From assembly GCA_963741505.1 (NCBI GenBank), contig CAVUIJ010000027.1:59127-123126 (forward strand): a DNA stretch of 64,000 bases, given 5' to 3'. This document shows positions 26,688-35,618 of this stretch, piece by piece. The notes under the pieces were generated by a model. The model saw only the letters and a program-made list of their open reading frames with translations. It was not told the origin of the DNA and made no database searches. Positions within the stretch are counted from its first letter, which is position 1; each line of letters starts with the position of its first letter. Source of the DNA: JAKFWF01 sp963741505 (GTDB taxonomy: Bacteria > Pseudomonadota > Alphaproteobacteria > Rhizobiales > Hyphomicrobiaceae). The position numbers were made by a program, and so were the translations under genes.

Positions 26688-28130
26688 TCAGACCCCACCC
26701 ATCAGCATGTATTTGATCTCGAGAAACTCCTCGATGCCGTGATGCGAACCCTCACGGCCTAGGCCGCTTTCCTTGACGCCGCCGAAGGGGACGACCTCGG
26801 ACGAGATGATGCCCTCGTTGATGCCGATGATGCCGTATTCGAGGCCTTCGCCGACCCGCCAGACGCGGCCGATGTCGCGCGAATAGAAATAGGCCGCCAA
26901 CCCGAACTCGGTATCGTTAGCGAGGCGGATCGCCTCTTCTTCCGTCTTGAACCGGAACAATGGCGCCACCGGCCCGAACGTCTCCTCGCGGGCGACCTTC
27001 ATCTGCTGGGTGATGCCGGTGAGCACCGTCGGCTCGAAGAAGCTGCCGCCGAGCTTGTGACGCTTGCCGCCGACGACGACCTTGGCGCCTTTGGCGAGTG
27101 CGTCCTCGATGTGCTCCTCGACCTTGGCCACCGCCGCCTTGTTGATCAGCGGGCCAGTGGTCACGCCGGCTTCGATGCCGCTGCCGACCTTCAGCTTCTT
27201 GACCTCGGCCGCGAGCTTGGCCGCGAACGCGTCGTAGACCCCTTCCTGCACGTAGATGCGGTTGGCGCACACGCAGGTCTGGCCGGCGTTGCGGTACTTC
27301 GATGCCATCGCGCCCTGCACCGCCTTGTCGAGGTCGGCATCGTCGAACACGATGAACGGGGCGTTGCCGCCGAGTTCCATGCCGACTTTCTTGACCGTCT
27401 TGGCGCACTGCTCGATCAGCACCTTGCCGATCTCGGTCGAACCGGTGAACGTGAGCATCCGCACGACCTTGCTCGAGGTCAGCTCGGCCCCGATCACGCT
27501 CGCCTTGCCGGTGATGACGTTGAACACGCCCTTGGGGATGCCGGCGCGGGCCCCGAGTTCGGCCAGCGCAAGCGCGGTCAGCGGCGTCTCGGAGGCCGGT
27601 TTGCAGACGACCGTACAGCCGACGGCGAGGGCGGGGCCGACCTTGCGCGTGATCATCGCCGCCGGAAAATTCCATGGCGTGATCGCGGCGACCACGCCAA
27701 TCGGCTGTTTGATGCAGACCACGCGCGCATCTGCTTTGGGCGTCGGTATCGTCTCGCCGTAGACGCGCTTTGCCTCCTCGGCGAAGAACTCCACGAACGA
27801 AGCCGCGTAGACCACCTCGCCCTTGGCCTCGGCGAGCGGCTTGCCCTGCTCGAGGGTCATCAGCATGGCTAACTCGTCGGCGAACTCGATCTGCAGATCG
27901 AACCACCGGCGCAGAATCTTGGCCCGCTCTTTCGCGAGCATCTTCGACCATGCCGGGAAGGCGCGCTCGGCTGCCGCGATCGCGGCCTGGGTACCGCGGG
28001 CGTCCGTCAGAGGCACCTTGGCGAGCTCGGCACCTGTTGCAGGGTTGGTGACCGGCAGCGCCGGCTCGCCGACCCACTGGCCGTCGACATAGCACTGCCT
28101 GCGCAGGAGGGAGATGACTGGCTTGTCCAT
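26688..28130 (-). CDS. gabD: NAD(P)-dependent succinate-semialdehyde dehydrogenase (GabD-like)
   Basis: The 480-residue aldehyde dehydrogenase has the length and sequence of GabD, which converts succinate semialdehyde to succinate at the end of GABA breakdown. Visible parts are LEQGKPLAEAKGEV, the cofactor strand AITPWNFPAAMITRK, the base MELGGNAPF, the nucleophile NAGQTCVCANR and, late, EVVPFGGVKESGLGREG. The start is the ATG at 28128-28130 (MDKPVISLLRRQ); a longer frame to 28238 is not supported. It faces the acyl-CoA-dehydrogenase-like gene across a 252-base promoter gap. Confidence 0.88.
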   Translation of the reverse strand: MDKPVISLLRRQCYVDGQWVGEPALPVTNPATGAELAKVPLTDARGTQAAIAAAERAFPAWSKMLAKERAKILRRWFDLQIEFADELAMLMTLEQGKPLAEAKGEVVYAASFVEFFAEEAKRVYGETIPTPKADARVVCIKQPIGVVAAITPWNFPAAMITRKVGPALAVGCTVVCKPASETPLTALALAELGARAGIPKGVFNVITGKASVIGAELTSSKVVRMLTFTGSTEIGKVLIEQCAKTVKKVGMELGGNAPFIVFDDADLDKAVQGAMASKYRNAGQTCVCANRIYVQEGVYDAFAAKLAAEVKKLKVGSGIEAGVTTGPLINKAAVAKVEEHIEDALAKGAKVVVGGKRHKLGGSFFEPTVLTGITQQMKVAREETFGPVAPLFRFKTEEEAIRLANDTEFGLAAYFYSRDIGRVWRVGEGLEYGIIGINEGIISSEVVPFGGVKESGLGREGSHHGIEEFLEIKYMLMGGV

Positions 28131-28382
28131 GGTATGCCTCGCCGGTACGACTTCGTTGACGCCTGCGCTCACTATATCCCTCGACCGGGCGCGGTGCAAA
28201 ACCGCTACGGTCACGAATGACGTCAACCGGCAGGTCATCGCTGGAGCAATAGTGGCCGATCAGGAGCACATGGGCGATTTCCACTTCAGCTGCAAGCATG
28301 CCAAAGTGCCGCCGTTGATCGGCGGGCTGGGCGGGGATTGCTCGACATGATCAGCCGACGTCTTGGCGGGAGGTGACAATCC

Positions 28383-29579
28383 GTGTCTGCAAAGTTCGCG
28401 AGTGAAGTGCCCGCCACGCGCGGTGATGCGATCACCCGTGCCCATGGCGTGGTGGAGTTGCTGCGCGCATCCGCTCAGCGGATCGAAGCCGAGCGGGCGC
28501 TCCCCGCCGATGTGGTCGCAGCGCTGCACGAGGCGAGGCTGTTCCGCCTGCTGTTGCCGCGTTCGCTCGGCGGCGACGAGTTGCACCTCAAGCACTTCGC
28601 CCGGGTGATCGAGGCAATCGCGCGTGCGGATGCAAGCACCGCCTGGTGCCTCGGGCAGGGTGCCGGCTGCGCGATGGCTGCGGCATTCCTGAAGCCTGAC
28701 GCGGCGCGCCGCCTGTTCGGACCGGCCGATGCCGTGCTCGCCTGGGGCGCCGGAATCCAGGGCAAGGCGGTTGCCGTGGACGGCGGCTATCTGGTCAGCG
28801 GCAAATGGATGTTTGCCAGCGGTTGCGCCCATGCGACGCTGCTTGGCGGCCATTGCTACGTCCTCGAGAAGGACGGCACGCCGCGGCCGCGAGCCGATGG
28901 CCGCCCACTCGACCGTACCGCGCTTTTTGCCAAGTCAAAGGCCAGGATCCACGACATGTGGCACACGCTCGGCCTCAAGGGCACGGCAAGCTATACCTAC
29001 GAGGTCGAAAACCTCTTCGTGCCCGAGGAGGAGACGATCGACCGCGAGGAGCCGAACGAACGACATGAACCCGGCACGCTTTTCATTTTCCCGTCGACGC
29101 AAGTATACGCGGCCGCGTTCAGTGCGCTGATGCTCGGCATCGCCCAGGGCATGGTCAGCGACCTGACCGCACTCGCCATGACCAAGACGCCGCGCGGCGC
29201 CGCATCATCGCTCAAGGAAAGCCCCGTCTTCCAGTCCGAGCTTGCGGTGCTCGAGGCGCGACTGCGTGCCGCCCGCGCCTATCTGCACAACACCCTCGAC
29301 GAGATCTGGGACAGGACAGCCGAGTTGCGCGAGATGCCGATCATCGAACGCGCCAATTTGAAGCTCGCCGGCACCTACGTCATCAATCAGGGCGTCGACA
29401 TCGCCACCGCAGCCTATCGCGCCGCCGGCCAGAATGCCATCTTCCCGACCAACCCGTTCGAACAGCGGCTGCGCGACGCGATGTCGGCTTCGCAGCAGAC
29501 CCAGGGCCGTCCCTCCAATTTCATCACCATCGGCCGCGTGATGCTGGGACTGCCGCCCGATTCAGCTGTCCTGGGATGA
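28383..29579 (+). CDS. Acyl-CoA dehydrogenase-fold flavoprotein (flavin-dependent monooxygenase-like)
   Basis: The 398-residue protein has the acyl-CoA dehydrogenase fold (ALPADVVAALHEARLFRLLLP near the N-terminus, YLVSGKWMFASGC in the central beta domain, then a helical C-terminal part). The pattern is closer to the HsaA/DszC-type flavin monooxygenases than to true acyl-CoA dehydrogenases, and I see no clear catalytic glutamate of the latter. The GTG start at 28383 is fixed by a strong GGGAGGTGA ribosome-binding site. Its substrate is unknown. It converges on the M24 peptidase gene, 22 bases away. Confidence 0.82.
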   Translation: MSAKFASEVPATRGDAITRAHGVVELLRASAQRIEAERALPADVVAALHEARLFRLLLPRSLGGDELHLKHFARVIEAIARADASTAWCLGQGAGCAMAAAFLKPDAARRLFGPADAVLAWGAGIQGKAVAVDGGYLVSGKWMFASGCAHATLLGGHCYVLEKDGTPRPRADGRPLDRTALFAKSKARIHDMWHTLGLKGTASYTYEVENLFVPEEETIDREEPNERHEPGTLFIFPSTQVYAAAFSALMLGIAQGMVSDLTALAMTKTPRGAASSLKESPVFQSELAVLEARLRAARAYLHNTLDEIWDRTAELREMPIIERANLKLAGTYVINQGVDIATAAYRAAGQNAIFPTNPFEQRLRDAMSASQQTQGRPSNFITIGRVMLGLPPDSAVLG

Positions 29580-29601
29580 TAGATGCACTGCCCGTCCGGT
29601 C

Positions 29602-30789
29602 TCAGATGCCGGCGGCATTGAAGCCGCGTCCGCCGTCGCCGAGCGCTTCGCAGCCACCCTCGGTGACGAGGATGGTGTCCTCGAGCTTGATGAAGCCGCG
29701 CACGGGGTGGGCCATGGTGGTCTCGATCGAGACGACGTAGCCGGGCTCCAGCGGCCGCTCCTTGTCGTAGCCCTGGTAGGACATGCGCGCATAGTCCATG
29801 AGACGCGGCGCCTCGTGCGTGACGAGCCCCATGCCGTGAGCCATGAAGTGGGAATACTTGCGGTGCGGCGAGGCGTTGAGAAGCTGCTCGGCGACGTCGC
29901 AAATATCGCCGCCACGCGCACCCGGACGGATCGGCTTCCTGACCGCCTGCTGCACCTCCTCGATGAAGCCGAGTAGCTCCACGTCTTGCGCGTCCGCCTT
30001 GCCTCCGACCACCGCCATGCGGCAGAGGTCGCCGATATAGCCTTTGTAGTTGCCGCCCGAATCCAGGGTGATGATGTCGCCCTTGGCGAGCTTCTGCTCC
30101 GATGGCGCCCGGTTGAGGCTGGTGCCGGCGGTCATCAGGCAATAATCGAAGACGAGGCCGCGGTTGACCTCTTCGCGACGCAGCCCCTCGACCACCTCGA
30201 GCTTGCTCGCGCCGGGTACGCAGTGCTGCTTGAAGGTCGCGAGCATGGCGTCGACCACCCGCTCCGATGCCTCGCGCAGGAAGCCGATCTCCTGCGCCGT
30301 CTTGCGGGCGCGCAGCCGCTCCAGCGGGAACACCGCGTCGACCACATCGGCGTTGGCGATGCCGCGCCGCAGCACCGCTTCACCATCGGCGGGCAGGAAG
30401 CCCGATTCGACGCCGATGCGGCGCACCGGTCCGAGCTTGGCGATGTGGCGTGCGACCTGCGCCATCGTCTCCTTGCTGCCGACCACGCTGAGGTCGAGCG
30501 TCGGCGGCCAGAACTTGCCGAGCTCCTTCTCGAAATTCTCGATCGGGCAGCCGAAGTAGGCAGCAGTCTCGGGCTTGCCTTTCTGATAGACCAGGGCCGG
30601 CAGATATCGTGTCACGCCGACCGCATCCATGGTGTCGAAGAAGAAGAAGCGGTAGCCGCCGAGCAGGTACTGGACATTATGCTTCGAGGTTGCGACCAGG
30701 ACATCGATGCCGGCGTCATCCATCAGCCGGTCGAGCTGCCTGGCGTCGAAGGGAACGGGCTTGCTGATTGCGGCTTCAGTAACGGCCAT
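29602..30789 (-). CDS. M24-family metallopeptidase (Xaa-Pro dipeptidase-like)
   Basis: The 395-residue protein has an N-terminal creatinase-like domain and a C-terminal pita-bread catalytic domain. The metal ligands of the family are all visible: Asp in ITLDSGGNYKGY, Asp in GDLCRMAV, His in HFMAHGMGLVTHEAP, Glu in VSIETT and Glu in IKLEDTI. The fold is shared by proline dipeptidases, aminopeptidase P and creatinase, so the substrate may be a dipeptide or a small amidine-like compound. It lies in a group of hydrolases read on the minus strand. Confidence 0.88.
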   Translation of the reverse strand: MAVTEAAISKPVPFDARQLDRLMDDAGIDVLVATSKHNVQYLLGGYRFFFFDTMDAVGVTRYLPALVYQKGKPETAAYFGCPIENFEKELGKFWPPTLDLSVVGSKETMAQVARHIAKLGPVRRIGVESGFLPADGEAVLRRGIANADVVDAVFPLERLRARKTAQEIGFLREASERVVDAMLATFKQHCVPGASKLEVVEGLRREEVNRGLVFDYCLMTAGTSLNRAPSEQKLAKGDIITLDSGGNYKGYIGDLCRMAVVGGKADAQDVELLGFIEEVQQAVRKPIRPGARGGDICDVAEQLLNASPHRKYSHFMAHGMGLVTHEAPRLMDYARMSYQGYDKERPLEPGYVVSIETTMAHPVRGFIKLEDTILVTEGGCEALGDGGRGFNAAGI

Positions 30790-30959
30790 GGGCGAACCTC
30801 CGAGCGTCCTCTTGGATATTCTGCTGTCCGGCGCGTCCGTGGGCCGTCTGGCAATTCCTGCAGGATTGACTATAGCGCTGCCGCAGCTGCGGCCGCCAGT
30901 ACTCGATCAAGGGTATGAGCGTTTCTGTACATCATCCGAGGTACTTCATGAAACGCGCT

Positions 30960-31191
30960 GCCGAGAATGTTCAGTCGTTTTGGCTTCGAAGTTCGGGCTG
31001 GCGTCATGTGCCTCGATCTCGACCGGTCGGCGCGATGGCTGGCGTCCCGGGCCGCCGGTGCCGCCGGTGCCGTCTCGATCATGACGACGCGAAGTCCAAG
31101 CTCGGCGGGGCAGCGCGACGGTGGCGCGACCGATGCCGAGCGCGGCAACGGTTACAACCGCAGTCCGACCTGCCTTGATCGAACGGCTCAT
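30960..31191 (-). pseudogene. Remnant of a short-chain dehydrogenase N-terminus
   Basis: Two minus-strand frames together spell the start of an SDR: MSRSIKAGRTAVVT with LGIGRATVAL in one frame, and AELGLRVVMIETAP in the next after a one-base shift near 31107. The nucleotide-binding glycine motif is already damaged (VTVAALGIG in place of TGxxxGIG), and no catalytic part follows. The rest of the 433-base gap between the M24 peptidase gene and the amidase gene (30790-31222) shows nothing else. Confidence 0.55.
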
Positions 31192-31222
31192 CGATACCTG
31201 TGCGTGAATACGGCTGCCGGAT

Positions 31223-32509
31223 CTAATCGGCCGTCACCGGCGGCAAGCGGCAATGCCAATCGGTAGAATCCTGAATTTCGCAAGCGAGTGCGATCAGGCT
31301 TCGATCGCAGCCGCGTCGCCCGATCAGCTGCATCCCTATCGGCAGGCCCCCTTCATCGAGGCCGCACGGCAGCGCCACGGCCGGCAGGCCCAGCGCATTG
31401 ACGAAGCGCGTGAAACTTGACAACGCATAGAGCGTGCGCGCGGAGAACGTCGGGCTCGAAGGCTCGCATACCGCCACTGGCGGCGTGGAGAGCGGCATCA
31501 CCGGCAGCACTATCGCGTCGCAATTGGAAAATAGCCGCTCGGTCTCTATTCGAGCCAGTGCGCGCAGCGTCGAACGCGCTTCCTCGAGCTGCCCATCGGT
31601 TATTGCCATTCCCTTATCCAGCCGCGCCTGGAGCCCGCGATCGAGCACGCCGGACACCATCAGATCCGCGTTCGAGCGCGCAGCCTCGGCTTGCAGAACG
31701 ACCAGGACCGGCGGATCGGTTGCGCCGATCACCGGCTCCAAGGCCACGGCTTTCAGCGAACAACCGATCGCCTCGAGCGTCCGCGCCATCATCGCCAGCG
31801 CGCTGCGGATGGCCTCTGCCGACCGATCGCCGAGGTCATGAGCCACGCCGACACGACGGACCGGGCGAGCCACTTGGCCCGCCGCGAACAGGTCGCCAAC
31901 GGGCGCAATCGTACCGGCGGATCGCGCCAGGAACCCGAGCGTGTCGAGGCTCGGTGCCAGCGGCATGGCGCCATCGAGCGGAACCAACCCGAAGCTCGGC
32001 TTCCACGCGGTGATGCCGCAGCAGTGGGCCGGAATGCGCAGCGAGCCGGCGGTATCCGAGCCCAGCGCCAAAGGCACGCAGCCCGCCGCCACCGCGACCG
32101 CCGATCCCGACGACGATCCCCCACAAATATGGCGGTCGCTCCAGGGGTTCTTCGGCCGCCCGAATTGCATGTTCGCGCCCGACGGCTCGTAGGCGAGCTG
32201 CGTCATCTGCGTGAATGCGACCGTGGTCGCGCCAACGCCCGACAATCGATCGAAGACACGTGCGTTCTGCGTCGGAACACGGCGCGGCGCTCGTGCGAAG
32301 CCGAGCGTCGGCGCGCGGCCGGCGATATCGATCATATCCTTGATGGCAATCGGCATGCCGTCGAGCGGTCCCGAGGCACCAGACCTGGGCGTATCAAGGA
32401 TTTCGACGAAGGCCCCGAGCACGCCGGACAAGCTGCGGCAAGCCGCTGCCGCGGTCATTGCCGCATTGCAGGCATCGGGATCGGGGCACGCCTTGGGCCG
32501 GTCTTTCAC
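31223..32509 (-). CDS. Amidase (amidase-signature family)
   Basis: The 428-residue enzyme hydrolyses an amide bond with the Ser-cisSer-Lys triad of the amidase-signature family. The lysine is in PIAIKDMID, the serine-rich signature is GGSSSGSAVAVAAG, and the nucleophile is in GSDTAGSLRIPA. The C-terminal PIGMQLIGRRGCDRSLI is also typical. The substrate could be a small amide, an allophanate-like compound or a peptide amide. It is followed in the same direction by the SDR remnant and lies 4 bases after the alpha/beta hydrolase gene. Confidence 0.9.
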   Translation of the reverse strand: MKDRPKACPDPDACNAAMTAAAACRSLSGVLGAFVEILDTPRSGASGPLDGMPIAIKDMIDIAGRAPTLGFARAPRRVPTQNARVFDRLSGVGATTVAFTQMTQLAYEPSGANMQFGRPKNPWSDRHICGGSSSGSAVAVAAGCVPLALGSDTAGSLRIPAHCCGITAWKPSFGLVPLDGAMPLAPSLDTLGFLARSAGTIAPVGDLFAAGQVARPVRRVGVAHDLGDRSAEAIRSALAMMARTLEAIGCSLKAVALEPVIGATDPPVLVVLQAEAARSNADLMVSGVLDRGLQARLDKGMAITDGQLEEARSTLRALARIETERLFSNCDAIVLPVMPLSTPPVAVCEPSSPTFSARTLYALSSFTRFVNALGLPAVALPCGLDEGGLPIGMQLIGRRGCDRSLIALACEIQDSTDWHCRLPPVTAD

Positions 32510-32513
32510 GGCG

Positions 32514-33395
32514 TCAGCGCGTCTTCACCGATTCCTCGGGATTGCAGCGCGGATCGCGCGGCAGCCAGCGACCGAGTTCCACTTGCGCCAGGAAGTCCGC
32601 AACCGCGGCATTGAACAGCGCCGCCTCCTCAAGGTTGATGGCGTGGCCGACCTTTGGCAGCACGACGAGACCGCTCGCCGGAATATGCCGCTTCATGAAG
32701 ATCGCCGGCTGCAGGCAATGGTCGTCCTCGTCGCCGCTGACGATCAGAACAGGCAGGGTCATGGCGCGCATGCCGGCCTCGAAGTCGTAGATCGAAGGGC
32801 GTTGCGCCTGCACGCCGCGAAGGGTGAGTGCGGCGCCAAGCGAGGAATGCTCGCCCAGAATCCGGCGGTGCTCTTCCCAGCCCCGCGGGTCTTTCACCAG
32901 CAGCGGGATGCGCGCCGCCGCCATGCCGTAGATGTGCGAGAACTTTTCCGCTCCCATTGCTTCGAATTGAGCGGCCGAAGCCAGCGCGCCGGCGCGGAAC
33001 TCGTCCGCCTTTGCCTTCTCGGCACCGTAGCCGGCGCCGGCCAGGACGAGCGAATGCGCGCGATCGGCGAACTTCAGGCCGAAATGCAGCGCCGCAAACC
33101 CACCCATCGACAGGCCGACGACATGGGCTTTACCGAGGCCGAGGCCATCGATGACGTCGCGGATGTCCTCGGCGGCGCGCATCTGCGAGTAACTCTCGAC
33201 GCTGCCCGGCACATCGGACGGTGGATAGCCGCGCGCATTGAACGTGATGCAGCGATAACGCCGCGAAAACGCACGCACCTGCTGCTCCCAGCTGCGCATG
33301 TCGCCGGCGAACTCGTGCACGAACACCAGCGGGCGGCCCTCACCTGTTATTTCGACCGCGAGCTTGACGCCATCGGTTGTGGTGATGAAGGGCAT
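32514..33395 (-). CDS. Alpha/beta-fold hydrolase
   Basis: The 293-residue hydrolase shows the nucleophile elbow VVGLSMGGFAAL, an acid in LIVSGDEDDH and the catalytic histidine in VGHAINLEE. An oxyanion-type FVHEFAGDMRSWE occurs early. The start is taken at the ATG at 33393-33395 (MPFITTTDG), with GGGAG about eight bases upstream; an ATG 15 bases earlier is the alternative. Family members include enol-lactone hydrolases, C-C hydrolases and esterases. It is probably co-transcribed with the amidase, which begins 5 bases downstream. Confidence 0.88.
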   Translation of the reverse strand: MPFITTTDGVKLAVEITGEGRPLVFVHEFAGDMRSWEQQVRAFSRRYRCITFNARGYPPSDVPGSVESYSQMRAAEDIRDVIDGLGLGKAHVVGLSMGGFAALHFGLKFADRAHSLVLAGAGYGAEKAKADEFRAGALASAAQFEAMGAEKFSHIYGMAAARIPLLVKDPRGWEEHRRILGEHSSLGAALTLRGVQAQRPSIYDFEAGMRAMTLPVLIVSGDEDDHCLQPAIFMKRHIPASGLVVLPKVGHAINLEEAALFNAAVADFLAQVELGRWLPRDPRCNPEESVKTR

Positions 33396-33567
33396 GTGTG
33401 CGACTCCCATGTCTCGATCCCAGGCGGGTCGGCATGACTATGCGCGGAGCCGTCGAGAATGTGCAAGATGTTGACTGAGATGCTCGCAGTTTGGGCCTCT
33501 GTTGCGCCTTGCGCGGGGCCTGGATTGCTGGCTTAATTCGAGCTTGGGCAACAGGGGAGCAGGACCG

Positions 33568-34725
33568 GTGAGGCATTTCCAGTATACAGTGCGTGCGATC
33601 GCGCTCGGCGCACTTGCGTTGACTGCTACGTGCGGCCTGGCGGCAGCACAGGACAAGGTCATCAAGATCGGCGGCCTGCTTCCGATCTCCGGACCCGGCG
33701 CCTATTTCGGCGTCCAGGACAAGCAAGGCGTGGAACTCGCGATCGAGGAGCTCAACAAGACCGGCGTCAACGGCTACAAGTTCCAGATCCAGTACGAGGA
33801 TTCTGCTTGCGGACCGCTGCCCGCGACGCAAGCCGCCAAGCGACTGCTCGAACAGTTCAAGCCCGACATCGTCATCGGCGAGGAGTGCTCGGATGCGACG
33901 CTCGCCGCCATGCCGCTGATGGAAGCCGCCAAGGTGCCGCTGCTCAACGCCGGATCGTCGTCGATCAAGGTCACCGAGCCCGGCAATCCCTGGACCTTCC
34001 GGATCATGCCCGACGAAGTGATGCAGGGCACCGACCTCGCGACCAACGCCTATAACAAGCTTGGCGCCCGCACGGCGGTGCTGCTGCACGAGAACACCAA
34101 CGCCGGCATCGGCAACGCCAAGGTATTCGCCGATACCTTCACCAAGCTCGGCGGCAAGGTTCTCGAAGACATCGGCTTTGGCCGCGAGGTCAATGACTTC
34201 ACGTCGATTGCGACCCGCATCGCCGGCCTCGGCAAGATCGACGTGATCCCGACCTACACGCTCGAAGGCCAGGGCTTGAAGATTACCCAGGCGCTCGCGC
34301 AGGCCGGCGTGGTGAAGGGGGCTGGCGGCGCCGCCATCCAGCTCGGCACCATCTGGTTGCCGTTCGGCTTCGAGCAAAAGGCCGGCAAGGCTGCGATCGG
34401 CTACGTGCGCATCGTGCAGTTCGATCCGACCGACGAGCGGCCGGTGGTGAAGAACTTCATTGCCGCGTTCAAGGCGAAATACAATGCCGATCCGAGCCAC
34501 CTCAATGCCCACGCCTACGACCAGATCATGTTGATCGCCGATGTCGTCAAACGCGGCGGCAAGGACGCCCAGTCGATCCGCGACACGCTGGCGGCCACCA
34601 AGGGCTATGAGGGCGTAACCGGCACCGTCGAATTCGCGCCGAACAACCAGAATATCCGCAAGGATACGATCCACTACATGGAGACCCAGCCGGACCTGGC
34701 CTGGAAGTCCCTGAAGTGGAATTGA
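33568..34725 (+). CDS. Branched-chain amino-acid-type ABC transporter substrate-binding protein
   Basis: The 385-residue periplasmic receptor of a Liv-type importer. A GTG at 33568-33570 is chosen as start because it follows GGGGAGCAGGA and gives a compact signal peptide (VRHFQYTVRAIALGALALTA, cleavage near AAAQ). The mature part has IGGLLPISGPGAYFG, NAGSSSIKVTEPGNPWTFRI and DPSHLNAHAYDQIML, all typical of the LivJ/periplasmic-binding-protein type I fold. It heads the operon that continues with two permeases and two ATPases. Such receptors also take aromatic acids, amides or urea, so the ligand is open. Confidence 0.9.
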   Translation: MRHFQYTVRAIALGALALTATCGLAAAQDKVIKIGGLLPISGPGAYFGVQDKQGVELAIEELNKTGVNGYKFQIQYEDSACGPLPATQAAKRLLEQFKPDIVIGEECSDATLAAMPLMEAAKVPLLNAGSSSIKVTEPGNPWTFRIMPDEVMQGTDLATNAYNKLGARTAVLLHENTNAGIGNAKVFADTFTKLGGKVLEDIGFGREVNDFTSIATRIAGLGKIDVIPTYTLEGQGLKITQALAQAGVVKGAGGAAIQLGTIWLPFGFEQKAGKAAIGYVRIVQFDPTDERPVVKNFIAAFKAKYNADPSHLNAHAYDQIMLIADVVKRGGKDAQSIRDTLAATKGYEGVTGTVEFAPNNQNIRKDTIHYMETQPDLAWKSLKWN

Positions 34726-34742
34726 ACGGGCGGCCCTGACCG

Positions 34743-35618
34743 GTGATCATCGCCCAGCAGATCCTCAATGGCGTCGTCCTGGGTAGCCTCTACGTCCTCG
34801 TGGCGTTGGGGCTGACCCTGATCTACGGTGTGCTCGTCCAGATCAACTTCGCGCACGCCGACATCGTGACCGTTGGCGCGTTCGTCGCCTACTTCTACAT
34901 GCAGTACCTCGGCGGCAACTACCTGCTCGCGATCGTCGCGGCCCTCGTCGTCGGGGGGCTGCTCGGCTGGCTGGTCAACGCCGCGATCTTCCAACCACTG
35001 CGGGTGAAGCGAAGCGAACTGCTGCCGCTGATCGCCACCATCGGCGTTTCCGTGATGATGCAGAACGGCATGCTGGCCTGGCTCGGGCCAGTACCCTTCG
35101 CATTCGACTCGCCCTACAGCAACGAGGTCGTCAAGTTCGGCCGGATCTACATCACCTGGCAGAACCTGCTGATCATCGTCGTCTCGACGATCTCGATCGC
35201 AATGCTCTACGCCTTCATGCGCTTCACGTTCATGGGCAAGGCGCTGCGCGCCGTGGCCCAGGATCGCGATACCGCCGGACTGATGGGTATCAATCAGGCT
35301 CAGGTGATCATGCTGACGTTCGTGATCGCCTCGGCTTTTGCCGGGATGGCGGGGGCGATGCTTGGACCGATCCTGGTGCTGACGCCCTTTGCCGGCGCGA
35401 CGGTAATCGTCAAGGCGTTTGCAATCGTCATCATCGGCGGCTTCGGCAATATCGAGGGCACCATCATCGCCGGCCTGCTGGTCGGCCTGATCGAGAGTTT
35501 CACGACGCAGTACCTCGATCCCGGCTGGATCGACCTCGTCGTTTTCGCCCTGCTGCTCGCAACACTCGCGTTTCGTCCGACCGGCTTGATCGCAGAGAGG
35601 ACCGAAGAGAATGTCTGA
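34743..35618 (+). CDS. livH: Branched-chain amino-acid-type ABC permease LivH
   Basis: The 291-residue membrane protein starts at a GTG (34743). It shows the LivH opening LNGVVLGSLYVLVALGLTLI and the coupling segment FMGKALRAVAQDRDTAGLMGI that docks on LivG/LivF. It has about eight hydrophobic segments. It overlaps livM by 8 bases, so the two permeases are translationally coupled. Confidence 0.93.
   Translation: MIIAQQILNGVVLGSLYVLVALGLTLIYGVLVQINFAHADIVTVGAFVAYFYMQYLGGNYLLAIVAALVVGGLLGWLVNAAIFQPLRVKRSELLPLIATIGVSVMMQNGMLAWLGPVPFAFDSPYSNEVVKFGRIYITWQNLLIIVVSTISIAMLYAFMRFTFMGKALRAVAQDRDTAGLMGINQAQVIMLTFVIASAFAGMAGAMLGPILVLTPFAGATVIVKAFAIVIIGGFGNIEGTIIAGLLVGLIESFTTQYLDPGWIDLVVFALLLATLAFRPTGLIAERTEENV

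Noticed and set aside
26688..28130. Assignment of the GabD-like enzyme as the gamma-glutamyl-aminobutyraldehyde dehydrogenase PuuC
   Set aside because: Its length and motifs fit GabD better. PuuC remains possible, but sequence alone does not favour it.
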